From Aricia agestis (Eukaryota; Arthropoda; Insecta; Lepidoptera; Lycaenidae), in assembly GCF_905147365.1 (NCBI RefSeq), contig NC_056409.1:3539001-3603000 (forward strand): 64,000 bases of DNA, read 5' to 3'. A model generated the notes under the pieces. It was not told where the DNA came from. It saw only the letters and a list, made by a program, of their open reading frames with translations, and searched no databases. This document shows positions 44,957 through 55,498 of the stretch, piece by piece. Each line of letters opens with the position of its first letter. Positions within the stretch are counted from its first letter, which is position 1. The position numbers and the translations under genes were made by a program.

Positions 44957-45325
44957 CTAGATGTCCCGCGCGGCTTCGCCCGCGTAAATTAGGAATTTTA
45001 CGGAAACCGTACAAAATTTTCCCATAAAAAATAGCTTATGTCCCTACTCCCTTCACTTGGTCTACTCTATATCTGTGCCAAATATTGCCATAAAAATTGC
45101 TCCAGTAGTTCGTAATTTCTAATATTTCCCCGTTTTTCCCAATTTTTCCTAAGTTTCTTCGGTAGTATTAGTGTTAGCGTGATAATATTATATAGCCTTA
45201 CTCGATAAATGACCTATCTAACACTGAAATAAGTTTTAAAATCAGACCTGTAGTTCCTGAGATTAACGCGTTCAAGCAAACATACTTACTCTTCAGGTTT
45301 ATAATATTAGGTAGGTACTTATAGA
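44957..45325 (-). mobile_element. Helitron, second copy of the 38895 family
   Basis: A|CTAGATGTCCCGCGCGGCT gives the 3' end with a CGCGCGGCTTCGCCCGCG hairpin region. The body is shared with 38895. The 5' terminus is near 45325 (complement TC). Confidence 0.7.
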
Positions 45326-45485
45326 TTTTTTTAAATTATCGCTTGACAAATTACTCGAGCCTCGATCTTAAAGACTATGAAAAGTACCAATAACAGGGTC
45401 ATTATAGGCTCATAAGTCATAAGTTCATAACCATGGGACGATGGTATTATATGGTAGTGATGATGATGAATGTAATTTGCATAGT

Positions 45486-46010
45486 AGCATATGAAGAGCA
45501 CAGGGAAAGAACGATCAAAGTCACCCTAAAACTGCTTTGAGGCTAATAACGCCATCTAGTTCGTAAGACGCTAAGCTTGCCTGTCACTAAGCATGAAAAG
45601 AATATAAACGTACAAAGTCACGATAAATTACGTTTTATTTTTTTACATAAAAGTTATTCGTGATCATAGTCTAAGCGGTAAAAGTTAAAAACGATCAGAG
45701 TCCGAGGACTTTGATCGTTCTTACAAGTTTTCGAACGAACAGTCAAACGTCAGTTGACGTTCTCATGCTCTTATTTACTAAAAAATAAAAATATTGTATA
45801 TTTTTAATGACATTTATTTAATATTTTTCCAGTCCAGGGCCAAAACTAAATCATATAAATGTCACAGAGCATGAGAACGTCAACTACTTATGAGGACTTA
45901 TGACTCATAAGTCATAACGTACATAAGAGTCCTATAAGTTAAGAAAGCATTTATCTTCTAATTTATAAAAAATGACTTTGATCATTCTTTCCCTGTACTC
46001 TTCATATGCT
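45486..46010. mobile_element. Foldback element with 38-bp TIR
   Basis: AGCATATGAAGAGCACAGGG onward (45486-45523) is inverted at 45973-46010 with few mismatches. It contains further inverted repeats, including 45752-45771 (AGTTGACGTTCTCATGCTCT) with a perfect complement at 45866-45885, and repeated ACTCATAAGTCATAA blocks. It appears to have landed beside or in the repeat at 46011. Confidence 0.75.
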
Positions 46011-46520
46011 TTCCGTTCTTAAAACAACGCCGAAACTACCAAACTTGTATCTATAAAGAATCAGGAGTTCTTTCAGTGCCTTCCGAACCACGGTATACCA
46101 GGTATACCTCGGTGCAAAATCTTACTTGTTGGTAGCATATGCTTAGAATACTTCTCACGAAACCGAAGTCAACAAATGTTTCCCTATAAATTTAGAGGAG
46201 TTACCTCGATTACTTATGGATCCTTCATCAGATCACCACTTTTGTGAATATAATACCAAATTGGGATATTACCCTATATACCAAAAGAAAAATTTTGAAA
46301 ATCGGTTAACAAACGGCGGAGTAATCGTTGAACATAAGAAAACGAACATAACACCTCCCCCATTTTGAAAGCCTATGTGTTATTCTGATGTATAATCTAT
46401 GATATTGTAAAGTTTCATTAAAATCCGTTCAGTAGTTTTTGCGTGAAAGAGTAACAAACATCCATACATCCACACATCCATACATCCAAACAAACTTTCG
46501 CCTTTATAATATTTGTAGGA
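46011..46520 (-). mobile_element. Helitron-like repeat with (CATC)n 5' end
   Basis: ACGCCGAAACTACCAAACTT, GGGATATTACCCTATATACC and AACAAACGGCGGAGTAATCG are common lepidopteran repeat sequence. TTCAGTAGTTTTTGCGTGAA, CATCCATACATCC repeats and CTTTCGCCTTTATAATATTT form a minus-strand Helitron 5' end. The CTAG end was not found. Confidence 0.55.
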
Positions 46521-46847
46521 TACTGGACCGTACAAGGTTCTTGTATTGTCAAAAATATACAAAACAGAGTTTAAGTATTCAGTTTATAAATATTATAATT
46601 GATACAGAAGCAATTTGCGCGCTACACAGACGGGGAATCCCTGGGGCCGCCGTAACACACTTTTAAAGGGAATTTCTTTTTACTTTATGACAGCAGATTC
46701 AATCTCCTTGTCCCTCGTGTCGACGGATAATTTCATTATGTAGACTGTGTGGAAACATAAGAAAATGGAGCTGTTCCAGGATAAAAATAGCCCGATAACC
46801 CCTTGGTTGGGTAAGCAATATACCAAATATTGCTTCTAGAGGTATTC
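46521..46847. other. Gene-free stretch
   Basis: Nothing recognisable. Confidence 0.4.
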
Positions 46848-46935
46848 GGGCATATTTCACCACTTACTGATAAGTGCCGGGTAGACTATGCACAACTTTA
46901 ATCTGACAGAAGTATCTGTCGTATGAAATATCATA
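46848..46935. mobile_element. Half copy of the CCACTTCCTGATAA MITE
   Basis: CATATTTCACCACTTACTGA and AAGTGCCGGGTAGACTATGC match the left half of the MITE at 35184. The right arm is absent, replaced by a TCTGTCTGTA microsatellite. Confidence 0.6.
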
Positions 46936-47966
46936 CTCTATCTGTCTGTATCTGTCTGTATGTATCATAATTATTTTATGTGAAAGCAATGTACGAAAAT
47001 GACACGAACTCATACTTTAGGTTGATCTGGTGATTCCGAAAGTACATGTAACGTATAAAATTAGAAACTTTAATTTTTTTAAATCCAAAGCTTGGCTTTA
47101 CTGGAGTATTTATAACAAATAAGTCAAGTAACATAATATTCAGTTTTAGATAGGTTAATGCCAATTAATTTACGTTTTTCGCGATTAGTTTTAAATATGT
47201 TATGTGCATTTAAATGAAATATAAAAACGATGCGGCACTATAAATATACCTCAGCCGTTAGCGAATAAAATTAGTACTTAATCTGATATTTTCTACGAAT
47301 AGTAGAGATTTACAACTGACCTGACATATCGATAGTGCCAACTTAGAAATTGGTTCATAGGAGACCAATGTTATTTGGTTGTATGTCAACTCAATAAGTG
47401 AGTAGAAGAATCAGGTAAGTAACATGAAAAATATTCCCGTTTTTTTTTAGGGCAGGAAAAATTATTTGAAATAGTAAAAATATGGATTATATGTGTAGCC
47501 AGATATATTAGCTAGCTTATGAAGTAGATAAATTACAAGTTTTATTAAAATAATGAGGGACAAATGAGTTATTGTCCGGATGTTACGAAATGTTACTTGT
47601 TCGATTCTTCCACTCACGTCTTCAATTCTGAGGTCATAATCTGTAAGGTGAGTTTCATTTGTACCAAATATGATTGATATCACCAAATCATGCAGATCCA
47701 CTTTTTTCCATTAAACCTTTAAAATGCATGCAATATTCACTATTCATGATTGAAAATGACAAAACCCCGTAAAAGCTTGTTTCACCGATCGTGACGTTAG
47801 CAATTACGCGCATTACCGGAATTGATGGTCCAATACTTCCGCGCCGAGACCGTTATTCTTTCCCAAATATGCAGATATTAATCACGGATTCCGCACCTTC
47901 TGTGTCTGCATATGACCACCGAAAAAATCCAAACCAATATCGCATATGTTTTTGTTATTTTTTAGA
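46936..47966. other. Gene-free stretch
   Basis: An unassigned 79-codon minus frame (47462-47701, MDLHDLVISIIFGTNE...) has no recognised domain. Confidence 0.35.
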
Positions 47967-48522
47967 TTACGAAGCGTAATATTTGTGATGGTTTTTAATG
48001 CATATTATAAAACGTAGTTGAATAGCGTAATCATTTGTGATGGTTTTCTATGCAAATTATCGAACGTAGTTGAATAGCATAATAATTTGTGATGGTTTTC
48101 AATGCATATTATAAAACGTAGTTGAATAGCGTAATAATTTGTGATGGTTTTCTATGCAAATTATAGAACGTAGTTGAATAGCATAATAATTTGTGATGGT
48201 TTTCAATGCATATTATAAAACGTAGTTGAATAGCGTAATCCTTTGTGATGGTTTTCAATGCATATTATAAAACGTAGTTGAATAGCGTAATCATTTGTGA
48301 TGGTTTTCAATGCATATTATAAAACGTAGTTGAATAGCGTAATCATTTGTGATGGTTTTCAATGCATATTATAAAACGTAGTTGAATAGCGTAAAAATTT
48401 GTGATGGTTTTCAATGCAATATGCATTGAAAACCATCACAAATTTTTGATGGTTTTCAATTGATATTATAAAACGTAGTTGAATAGCATAATAATTTTTG
48501 ATGGTTTTTAATGCATACTTAT
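47967..48522. repeat. 52-bp minisatellite array, about 10 units
   Basis: GTAGTTGAATAGCG recurs at exactly 52-bp spacing (48014, 48066, 48118, 48170, 48222, 48274, 48326, 48378) and once at 97 bp (48475). Each unit is GTAGTTGAATAGCGTAATCA, then TTTGTGATGGTTTTCAATGC, then ATATTATAAAAC. Units 2-5 alternate two variants, a 104-bp dimer. Unit identity rules out CRISPR, since no spacers exist. Confidence 0.95.
48393..48447. repeat. Inverted segment within the 52-bp array
   Basis: A 26-bp arm (AAAAATTTGTGATGGTTTTC with AATGCA, 48393-48418) is followed after 3 nt by its perfect complement at 48422-48447, after which the array resumes. It adds 45 bp to that unit. Confidence 0.95.
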
Positions 48523-49245
48523 ATGAAGTTGAACGCTTCTTAAATTTGTCCCATATTAGTTTTAGATATCTTTAGATTCGTGTTAGACTTAATAGTGATA
48601 GTAGTTAGTACCATCAGACCAACTGATTCATAGGTAAATGGTAAACTTAGACTATTTGGACGGATTATATCAAGTTAATACTAACCATGATCTGTCAGCT
48701 GGGCTGGACCCGACGAAATTACGCCAAGTTTAGCAATTGGTTTATTTTATCGATAAAATCGCAGCGCATCCCTAATAATGGTCAAACCACACATCATTTG
48801 TCGGTCGAGCGGCGACGCGACGGACGGACAGCAGGTGACGTCACCACCTCATTACAATACGAAAGATAACAGATCCAACCGAATAGCCCCACGTGGTCGA
48901 TCGGTCGGGGAACTATCGATTGTATAGATTACGTTGGCCACAACCCTTTGGTCATAGTCGGTATCATGGTCGATAATTGAAATGGAAACTGGAAATTGGA
49001 CAAAAAAATATTATTGGACTGATATTATAGTATTACATATTATCTCATTAAGTATTTTTGGCAAATAACAATAAAAAATATTCGCTTTAATAGACACCTA
49101 GCTAAAGCATTATCATAGTTGAAAGTATAAAGAGTAGTTTCATTATGCTTGGTCAATATGCAAGGAAAGATAGATCTTAGACAAAGGATATTTTAGGCGA
49201 GACGACATTGCATTGGCGTGGAAATATATACGTATAGTATAAAGT
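48523..49245. other. Gene-free stretch with CRE-like palindrome
   Basis: Moderately GC-rich at 48770-48930. No gene or repeat is recognised apart from the motif at 48834. Confidence 0.4.
48834..48845. promoter_or_regulatory. CRE-like palindrome GGTGACGTCACC
   Basis: A perfect 12-bp palindrome including TGACGTCA, overlapped by an E-box CAGGTG at its left. It sits in locally GC-rich unique sequence. No gene is adjacent. Confidence 0.2.
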
Positions 49246-49572
49246 ATACGTGGGAGAGCCATGCTTCGGCACGAATGGGCCGGCTCGACCGGAGAAATAC
49301 CACGTTCTCACAGAAAACCGGCGTGAAACAGCACTTGCGCTGTGTTTCGTCGAGTGAGTGAGTTTACCGGAGGCCCAATCCCCTACCCTATTCCCCTCTC
49401 TTCCCTCCCCTATTCCCTTCCCTTCCTTGCTATATTAACCTATTCCCTCTTAAAAGGCCGGCAACACACTTGCAGCTCTTCTGATGCTGCGAGTGTCCAT
49501 GGGCGACGGAAGTTGCTTTCCATCAGGTGACCCGTTTGCTCGTTTGCCCCCTTATTTCATTAAAAAAAAAAA
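49246..49572 (+). mobile_element. LINE-tailed retroposon, copy 6
   Basis: Full-length, from ATACGTGGGAGAGCCATGCT to an A run at 49572. The C-rich tract has T-rich interruptions. The tail again reads LLKGRQHTCSSSDAASVHG in the old LINE frame. Confidence 0.9.
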
Positions 49573-50167
49573 TGCAAAACTGTTTTCATTGAGATGGATC
49601 TACAGATGATTTACACTTGCTATGATACCTGGATGACATTAACATACATGTAGGTATGCTACAAACGGCTGTGTCTCAATTGACAATGTACAAGATGTAA
49701 TAGTTTTGTTTAGTGGCAAAATTAGTTATTTTTAAGGGAGCTTTAGCTTGTATACCTACACTACTAGGGTTTTGGCTTTTCAAAATGAAAGAGATAAGTC
49801 GTTGAAATGGAGTTATAAAAACCCCGCAATGAGGACTGTATCCGTAGTGGTCATAGATATCAGAAACAAACGGGTATTTAGTAGTTTATTTTCTATTAAG
49901 TTTAATTAATTAAGTTAACTTGTTCCATCCTGTATATGACCTGACATGCATAACACGAGTCGACCCCGTTCGTCATAGTTGCGCATTAGCCAGCGCCCTG
50001 ATAGCTGACTGACCTGCTATCAGTGGAATCTTACCGAATACACCACGAATACACTGTCGCGTAGTACCAATATTCCATACGTTATCGAATGCGGTACAAT
50101 TAAACCTTTCTTATAAACTAAAGTCTACTAACTATGGTTACCACAAAATCCTTACAAATATTAGATA
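49573..50167. other. Gene-free stretch
   Basis: Nothing recognisable. Confidence 0.4.
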
Positions 50168-50550
50168 CTAGTTGCCCGCGACTCCGTCCGCTTGGACTTC
50201 AGTTTATACCGCGCGGTGCTTCCCGTTTACGTGGGAATGCCGGGATAAACTGCAGCCTACTTTACTGCTAAGTTTCCTCAAAATAAATCTCATTAACAAA
50301 ATTGGTATCAAATTTTAAATTATTTAAGCCTTTCAAAGCCGTAGTCATTCCAAAAAATTTTTTATATAAACTTTGATCCCCCCCTTTACAACCCTTTTTT
50401 CCAGTTAGAAAGTAGCCTATGTTCTTTCTCAGGCTCTAGACTATCTGTATACAAAATTTCATTACAATCAGTTCAGTAGTTTTGGCGTGAAAGCGAGACA
50501 GACAGACAGACAGACAGACAGAGATACTTTAGCATTTATGGTATTAATAA
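50168..50550 (-). mobile_element. Helitron of the 1072 family
   Basis: A|CTAGTTGCCCGCGACTCCG is the 3' end. AAAATTTCATTACAATCAGT, TTTTGGCGTGAAAGCGAGAC and (AGAC)n lead to a decayed 5' end (TTTAGCATTTATGGTATTAA). Confidence 0.75.
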
Positions 50551-51070
50551 TATATATACATATATATAATATTATTATGGATAAACGCATAAGTGTATCT
50601 TTGAGCGCAGTTTAAGTCTGTGCGGATTTATAAGGAAGGTCGGAAGACAAAGTTAAATGTTTTTGTTGTGGAACGTCATCTAGTTTTGCATAATATCCGA
50701 GCTACGAATGCTGTGATTCACGTTCACACTATGCTGTGCTAAGTGGCCCACTTTGGCTGGGACGTAACACCTGATAATAACCAGAGCTAGTTACGTCGGA
50801 GTATCTAGAAATTACCCGAAACGTTGCTCTATATGCTACGAGTAGTGAAAAAATACAGAATTATAATGATGAACCTATAAAATGGAAATGTAATTTCAAT
50901 GCCCCCATATAAAATATTATATGATTCGTAAATATCTTTGTCAGTAAAAGGATACGTACAGGCTTCGATCATATACAAGGCCTGGTTTCAATAAAACCGG
51001 TCACCATCACCGAAACCGGCTCAGGAGCTATCAAGTATTCTCTAAATCTATTTCAATCTGTATACCTATT
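50551..51070. other. Gene-free stretch with a SINE scrap
   Basis: 50979-51018 (GCCTGGTTTCAATAAAACCG, then CATCACCGAAACCG) is the last 40 bp of the second SINE family on the plus strand. The rest is unassigned. Confidence 0.5.
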
Positions 51071-51603
51071 ATATCTATGGACGCTTCACACCACGTCAGT
51101 CTGGCCCCGTGGTAAGTACCTGAGGGACTTGTGTTACGGGTACCAGACAACGGAAATATATTTTAATAGTTTTATACTATACATTATACAGTACAGTGTG
51201 TAACAAAAGTTAGTGATAATACTTTAAAGTGTGTACATATTCCTTGTAAAGAGTTCACTGTGAAAGTAGCAGCGCTGAAAAACGAATTTTTTTTTCACTT
51301 TTGTATGGGCAACGGCCCGAGCGTCACAAGTTTCCCCATACAAAAGTGAAAAAAAAAATTGGTCTTTCAACGCTGCTACTTTCACAGTGAACTATCTACA
51401 AGGAACACGTACAGACCCTAAAGTATTATCACTTGTTTTTGTTACACCCTGTATATTTAAGATTTTTAATAAATGATACACATATTTAATACACATCTAT
51501 GACCTAGGAACTTAGAAAACTCTTTGTTCCGTCGGCGGGCTTCGAACCCGCGACCCCCGGCTTGAGCTACCAACAGCCCACCAACTGAGCCACAGAGGTC
51601 GTC
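51071..51603 (-). mobile_element. tRNA-derived SINE (Metulj-like), copy 4, split by a MITE
   Basis: The SINE 3' part (51071-51191) and its 5' part with box B complement GGCTTCGAACCC (51454-51603) are collinear with copy 3 once 51192-51453 is removed. The insertion is in the AT-rich body. Confidence 0.9.
51194..51451. mobile_element. CAGGGTGTAACAAAA foldback MITE, best copy
   Basis: Arms of about 115 bp (51194-51309 and 51335-51451) are almost fully complementary around a ~25-nt loop. TA lies at both junctions (51192-51193, 51452-51453), pointing to Tc1/mariner-type mobilisation. RNA from it would form a long hairpin. Confidence 0.9.
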
Positions 51604-51867
51604 AATATTTCAATAATCTTATCCCTTTATCACCTGCTATCTAACTTCTTACATAATCATATTCTCGTGTTTAGGACGTTGAATGGAAGAACAAGCAACG
51701 TAATTTATCAATTTGTAACAAGGTCTGGCGCCTTTTATTTGGAAGAGCGAATCATGGCTTCATATTTTCGATTCACTATAAGTGCCTTTTTATTCCTCAC
51801 AAAAAACCTTATTCAATAAACTCCTTTCTCGCCTTCTGATCGTAGGGTAGAAGGACGGTATGCCAAC
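51604..51867. other. Gene-free stretch
   Basis: Short unique sequence between the SINE and the MITE pair. Confidence 0.4.
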
Positions 51868-51870
51868 TTA

Positions 51871-52028
51871 CGGCCGTTCCCAATATTTGATCTATCTCTG
51901 GTTTTGCCCTACTAGAGATAGGAATAGCTCACAATTGACATAAAAGATATGTCTCTAATGTCTAATCTGAGCTATTCCTATCTCTAGTAGGGCAAAACCA
52001 GAGATAGATCAAATATTGGGAACGGCCG
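51871..52028. mobile_element. Palindromic MITE with TTA target, first of an abutting pair
   Basis: CGGCCGTTCCCAATATTTGA through GATAGGAATAGCTCA (about 60 bp) is repeated inverted at the right with no visible mismatch. TTA is at 51868-51870 and 52029-52031. The TWA target suggests PIF/Harbinger. Perfect arms suggest recent insertion. Confidence 0.9.
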
Positions 52029-52031
52029 TTA

Positions 52032-52174
52032 GAGTCAATTCAGACCGCAACGCTACGCGTAGATGCATTTCTAAATTTGTATGGATTTGACAGATTTGCA
52101 AGACGCAATTGAAATCTGTCAATTCAGTACAAAAGAAATGTATCTACGCGTCGCGTTGCGGCCTGAATTGACCC
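52032..52174. mobile_element. Second MITE, sharing the TTA of the first
   Basis: GAGTCAATTCAGACCGCAAC and its complement (GTTGCGGCCTGAATTGACCC) are the TIRs, extending through ACGCGTAGATACATTTCTTT. TTA lies at 52029-52031 and 52175-52177. It is a different family from its neighbour. Confidence 0.85.
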
Positions 52175-52177
52175 TTA

Positions 52178-52618
52178 AACTTAGTAGGTCAGAATGGTTA
52201 TTTTTTTTCAACACTACTGCTTTCAAGTCAAACAAACAAAAGTAAAACGGCCAAACATTGAAGTTATTTAATCATTTAGTTTGAAATTAACAGTAAAGAA
52301 TACATTTTGCGTAAAATTGCAGTGCAAATGGACGACAAAGGCAATTTTCATTTTTCTCCTCCGCGATGCTTTACTGTTCCCCCTAGACTAGGGAAATATA
52401 AATAAATGTTTACGGGGAAGTGCTCCGAGGTCACCCTTCCGAGCTGACAGGGACCCAGCGAAGCGGCAGAAAGTTGTCGATACACGATACAAGTAAAAAC
52501 TAACCACTAATGAGTTTTGTTGGTTACTGGAATGTTTTAGATCCCTCTTGTATTCTATAGAAAGGTCATGCTGCTTAGAGCTGGCAGGCATAGCAGAAAT
52601 CGGGGCTTAGTATGTAGT
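52178..52618. other. Gene-free stretch
   Basis: Nothing recognisable. Confidence 0.4.
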
Positions 52619-52853
52619 AATATCAGTGAAGTTAATTCGGCAGATGGCGTACTATACGCCATCTGCCGAATCAACTTCCTAACCTAACTATGTAATTTGA
52701 TCGCGTTTAAATGTCAAATCCAGCCGACAGAATATCGCGATTAATGCTAAGTACTCACATACGGTTTTGCCCGATCGAGCAAAACCCGCGGCTCGGGATT
52801 TCGCCTACGCATTCATTGCTCGATAGCTTAATTCTAAACGATACTAGCTGTTG

Positions 52854-53336
52854 CCCGCGACTTCGTCCGCGTGGACTTCAGTTTATAGCGCGCGATGTCA
52901 ACAAAATTGGTGTCAAAAGCTTTTATAAAAAAACCCTGGTACCCCTTAAATCAATACAGCTGTGCAGTGTGCACACAATAAGTATTTCATTTTTTTATAT
53001 TAAACTTTATACTTTATGCCAAATTTTAAAGCTTATTTAGCCCTCCAATTACACAACTTTACCCATAAACTATTTATCATTGATAGATTTAAGGTTACGT
53101 CACTGCAGATAAAGTACTGAGTTATTTAATACCGTAGAATAGATATAACAATCGAAAAAAATCGAAACTTAAAAAGATGATACCACGTCTTATAGAAAGA
53201 CTTTTGAGCAAGCGTCAGCGCGATGTAGAAGACGCACGGCGCCATCTATTATGAATTGTTGGAACTAACTTAATTTGAACAAATTTCGGCGCCATCTATT
53301 ATGAATTGTTGGAACTAACTTAATTTGAACAAAAAT
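52854..53336 (-). mobile_element. 5'-truncated Helitron at the core of the nest
   Basis: A|CTAGCTGTTGCCCGCGACT begins the minus-strand 3' end. Sequence follows the copy at 16555 to AACTTAATTTGAACAAA and then stops without the (GACA)n end. The last 50 bp (53237-53286) is tandemly duplicated (53287-53336). The 109-codon frame here is repeat translation. Confidence 0.8.
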
Positions 53337-53360
53337 TCCATCGAGCCGGCTCGATGGAAT
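53335..53360. repeat. Perfect 26-bp palindrome
   Basis: ATTCCATCGAGCCGGCTCGA with TGGAAT is self-complementary with no spacer. It sits exactly at the truncated Helitron end. Confidence 0.9.
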
Positions 53361-53517
53361 GACTGTCAGTCCACACAGTAATTATTACTCGATTTGGAGT
53401 GAAACTATCGAGCAAAACCGCATGTGAGTACTTAGCATAACATTACATTGACATAACCCGGCCGTCATCTGCCTATGAATCAATTTATTCGATGTGACTT
53501 GTAACTTACTACATTGT

Positions 53518-53678
53518 ACTATCAGAGAAGTTGATTCCTAGGCAGATGGCGGATCTAAGTTATTTGGTCGCGTCAGTCAAACCCATTCGACCGATCACAG
53601 CTAACATTGAATTGACATAAGTCGACCAAACGACGTAGGTCCGTCAACTGCCTAGGAATCAATTTCCTCGATGGTACA
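53518..53678. mobile_element. Intact copy of the TTGATTCCTAGGCAGATGGC MITE
   Basis: TACTATCAGAGAAGTTGATT-CCTAGGCAG at the left is inverted at the right (AACTGCCTAGGAATCAATTT). The interior contains GGTCGCGTCAGTC and GTCGACCAAACGAC. It explains the split copy 25 bp to its left. Confidence 0.75.
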
Positions 53679-54585
53679 ACGCCTTTGATTACAAGTTGTG
53701 TAGGCCCTGCACGACTTTGAGGTCACTCAACGACGTACAAAATATCTACTATTAACTACAATAACGACCAATACGCCACCGTCGCACTTACTGCTCACCC
53801 TACCAAAGAGACCCATACAACTTTGTGCCTCTTACCCCGTTTTTGCCAAACGATCTTTAACTTTTGCACAGCTTTTAAACGATGCATGCACAATGCACAA
53901 TTTTACTTTAATATTACTGTGCTGCTGTAAAATCTTAACTCTTTTGTCTAGAATCTAGGTTTTTCCATTTTAGCGTAAATGAGCGTTTAAACATCAGCCA
54001 TCATGAAAATGTGTTACTTTCTAGTTTAGTATTTAAGTTTCGCTCGCTGTCCAAACACTCTGCAGCACGTTACAATTAAAACGATATCAGCCTTGAACTG
54101 AAAAATAAAGAGAGAAGAGAATTACTTTATTTTTATGTAATTTAGTCTCATTTATGAATACTTATTTTAATTCAAGTATATAATATAATTAATTAACTTC
54201 TATTAACACTAACAGTCGATGTTTTATCAGACTGAATTTACCACTACGACCTCTTATATAAGTAGACCTACCCAACAAAACGAAAAATGGTATTATTAGA
54301 ATTTGAGCCAGGAGAAAAAAATATCAAATATTGTACATATTGTGTACTTAATATCTACAAGTATACGGTACACGAGCTGCGGTACACAACTGCCCCCAGG
54401 GACACAGCTCCTGATGAAAGTAATTGGGGACAGCGCGCTGCAATCACTGTACTTGATTCATTTAACGTGCCAGCGCTAGCGACGTGTGGATGCGACTTTA
54501 CATAATATTGTATTGTGCAAGCGCAATTATAATTGCAAAAGATAAAAAATATTTTCATTAATACTTTAGAAATGCATATATGGTC
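53679..54585. other. Gene-free stretch
   Basis: AT-rich; a 72-codon frame at 54287 has no recognised domain. Confidence 0.4.
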
Positions 54586-55172
54586 AGGGAGCCCTAGAAC
54601 ATTTTTTTTGTGATTACTAACAAGCTAATTTTTTGTGAGTAGCTTTATTTTAAGTTACAAAATTGTAAACTTTATTTTAAAAGAATAATTTTTCTCTCAC
54701 TTTTTTGGTAAAAAGTGGAACCCGTGCGAGTTTCTTACGCCGGTTCTTCTCGCCGGGGTAGTTCCCGAACCGGTGGTAGGCATCAGGTAGACATTCTAAA
54801 AAAATTTGATTCAAATTTACTCAGAAATAAAACATTTTTTATTTTTTTTGATAAGACAAACAACTTTTTTATTTGCGAAAAATCTTGAAAGAAAAGCTAA
54901 CAGAGATAGAAAAGATTTCATACTTTGACTTAATAGTCAACCAAGTTTTGTTGATTACAGAACCTTAAAGCGGAACCCTAACCAGCTGATTTTTTGCATA
55001 TTGGTAGGTTAATAGTTATATAATTTAAGAGTACATTGTCCGACAAATAGAACAATCCATATTTTGGGACCATTGAGTCAAAGGATTATAAGTTGTTTGT
55101 CTTATCAAAATGAAGCTACTCACAAAAAATTTGCTTGATAGTAATCACAAAAAAAATGTTCTAGGGCTCCCT
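54586..55172. mobile_element. TIR element AGGGAGCCCTAGAACA, left arm split by a LINE tail
   Basis: AGGGAGCCCTAGAACATTTT onward (to GAGTAGCTT at ~54642) is inverted at 55110-55172. Complementarity resumes after a 203-bp insert (TTTTGATAAGACAAACAACT versus 55092-55111), so the TIR was originally about 85 bp. No coding. Confidence 0.8.
54643..54845 (+). mobile_element. LINE-type 3' fragment inserted in the left TIR
   Basis: GTGCGAGTTTCTTACGCCGG and AGTTCCCGAACCGGTGGTAG match the minus copy at 33717. It ends AGAAATAAAACATTTTTTAT. TTATTTT is found at both junctions and may be the target duplication. Confidence 0.7.
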
Positions 55173-55267
55173 AGAACTCCTGCTATAAACTGTACTGATC
55201 TGAAATAAAGGGATTAAAATATGATGTAGTACAACATAATAATAATAATAAAAGCTCTCACACCGGT

Positions 55268-55498
55268 TTCGGTGACGGTGGCCGGTTTCATTGAAACCAG
55301 GCCAGCTACGCAGGAGTAATTTTATAGTGCCCAAGTATGTGCGCAGTACACAAGAGCACTCTCTATTCCTTTACTCTCATAACCCAGTGGGACGGACGAC
55401 CGACACGACAGGCGAGAGATCAGGCGCAGGACCGACTTTTTACATGCCCATCCGACGCATGGATCATCTTACTTGTCAGACAATCAGGTGATCAGCCT
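55268..55498 (-). mobile_element. Second SINE family, head-truncated copy
   Basis: GACGGTGGCCGGTTTCATTG to ACAATCAGGTGATCAGCCT matches the 3' three-quarters of the copy at 29245. The tRNA-like head is missing. An (AAT)n run precedes it at 55240. Confidence 0.85.

Larger units (their letters stand above)
52745..53437. mobile_element. Harbinger-type MITE inside the outer MITE, itself interrupted
   Basis: TGCTAAGTACTCACATACGG and the complement CCGCATGTGAGTACTTAGCA are the TIRs, continuing into GAGCAAAAC. TAA flanks both ends (52742-52744, 53438-53440), a TWA target. A Helitron fragment occupies most of its interior. Confidence 0.85.
52619..53495. mobile_element. Outer MITE (TTGATTCCTAGGCAGATGGC family), interrupted
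   Basis: The left end (GAAGTTAATTCGGCAGATGG) is immediately followed by its inverse, giving a palindrome at 52627-52678. The right end is GCCGTCATCTGCCTATGAAT with CAATTT. Interior blocks AACTATGTAATTTGATCGCG and ACATTGACATAA align with the intact copy at 53518. A second element fills 52745-53437. Confidence 0.7.

Noticed and set aside
47967..48522. CRISPR-like array
   Set aside because: Units are directly adjacent 52-bp repeats without unique spacers, in eukaryotic DNA. It is a minisatellite.
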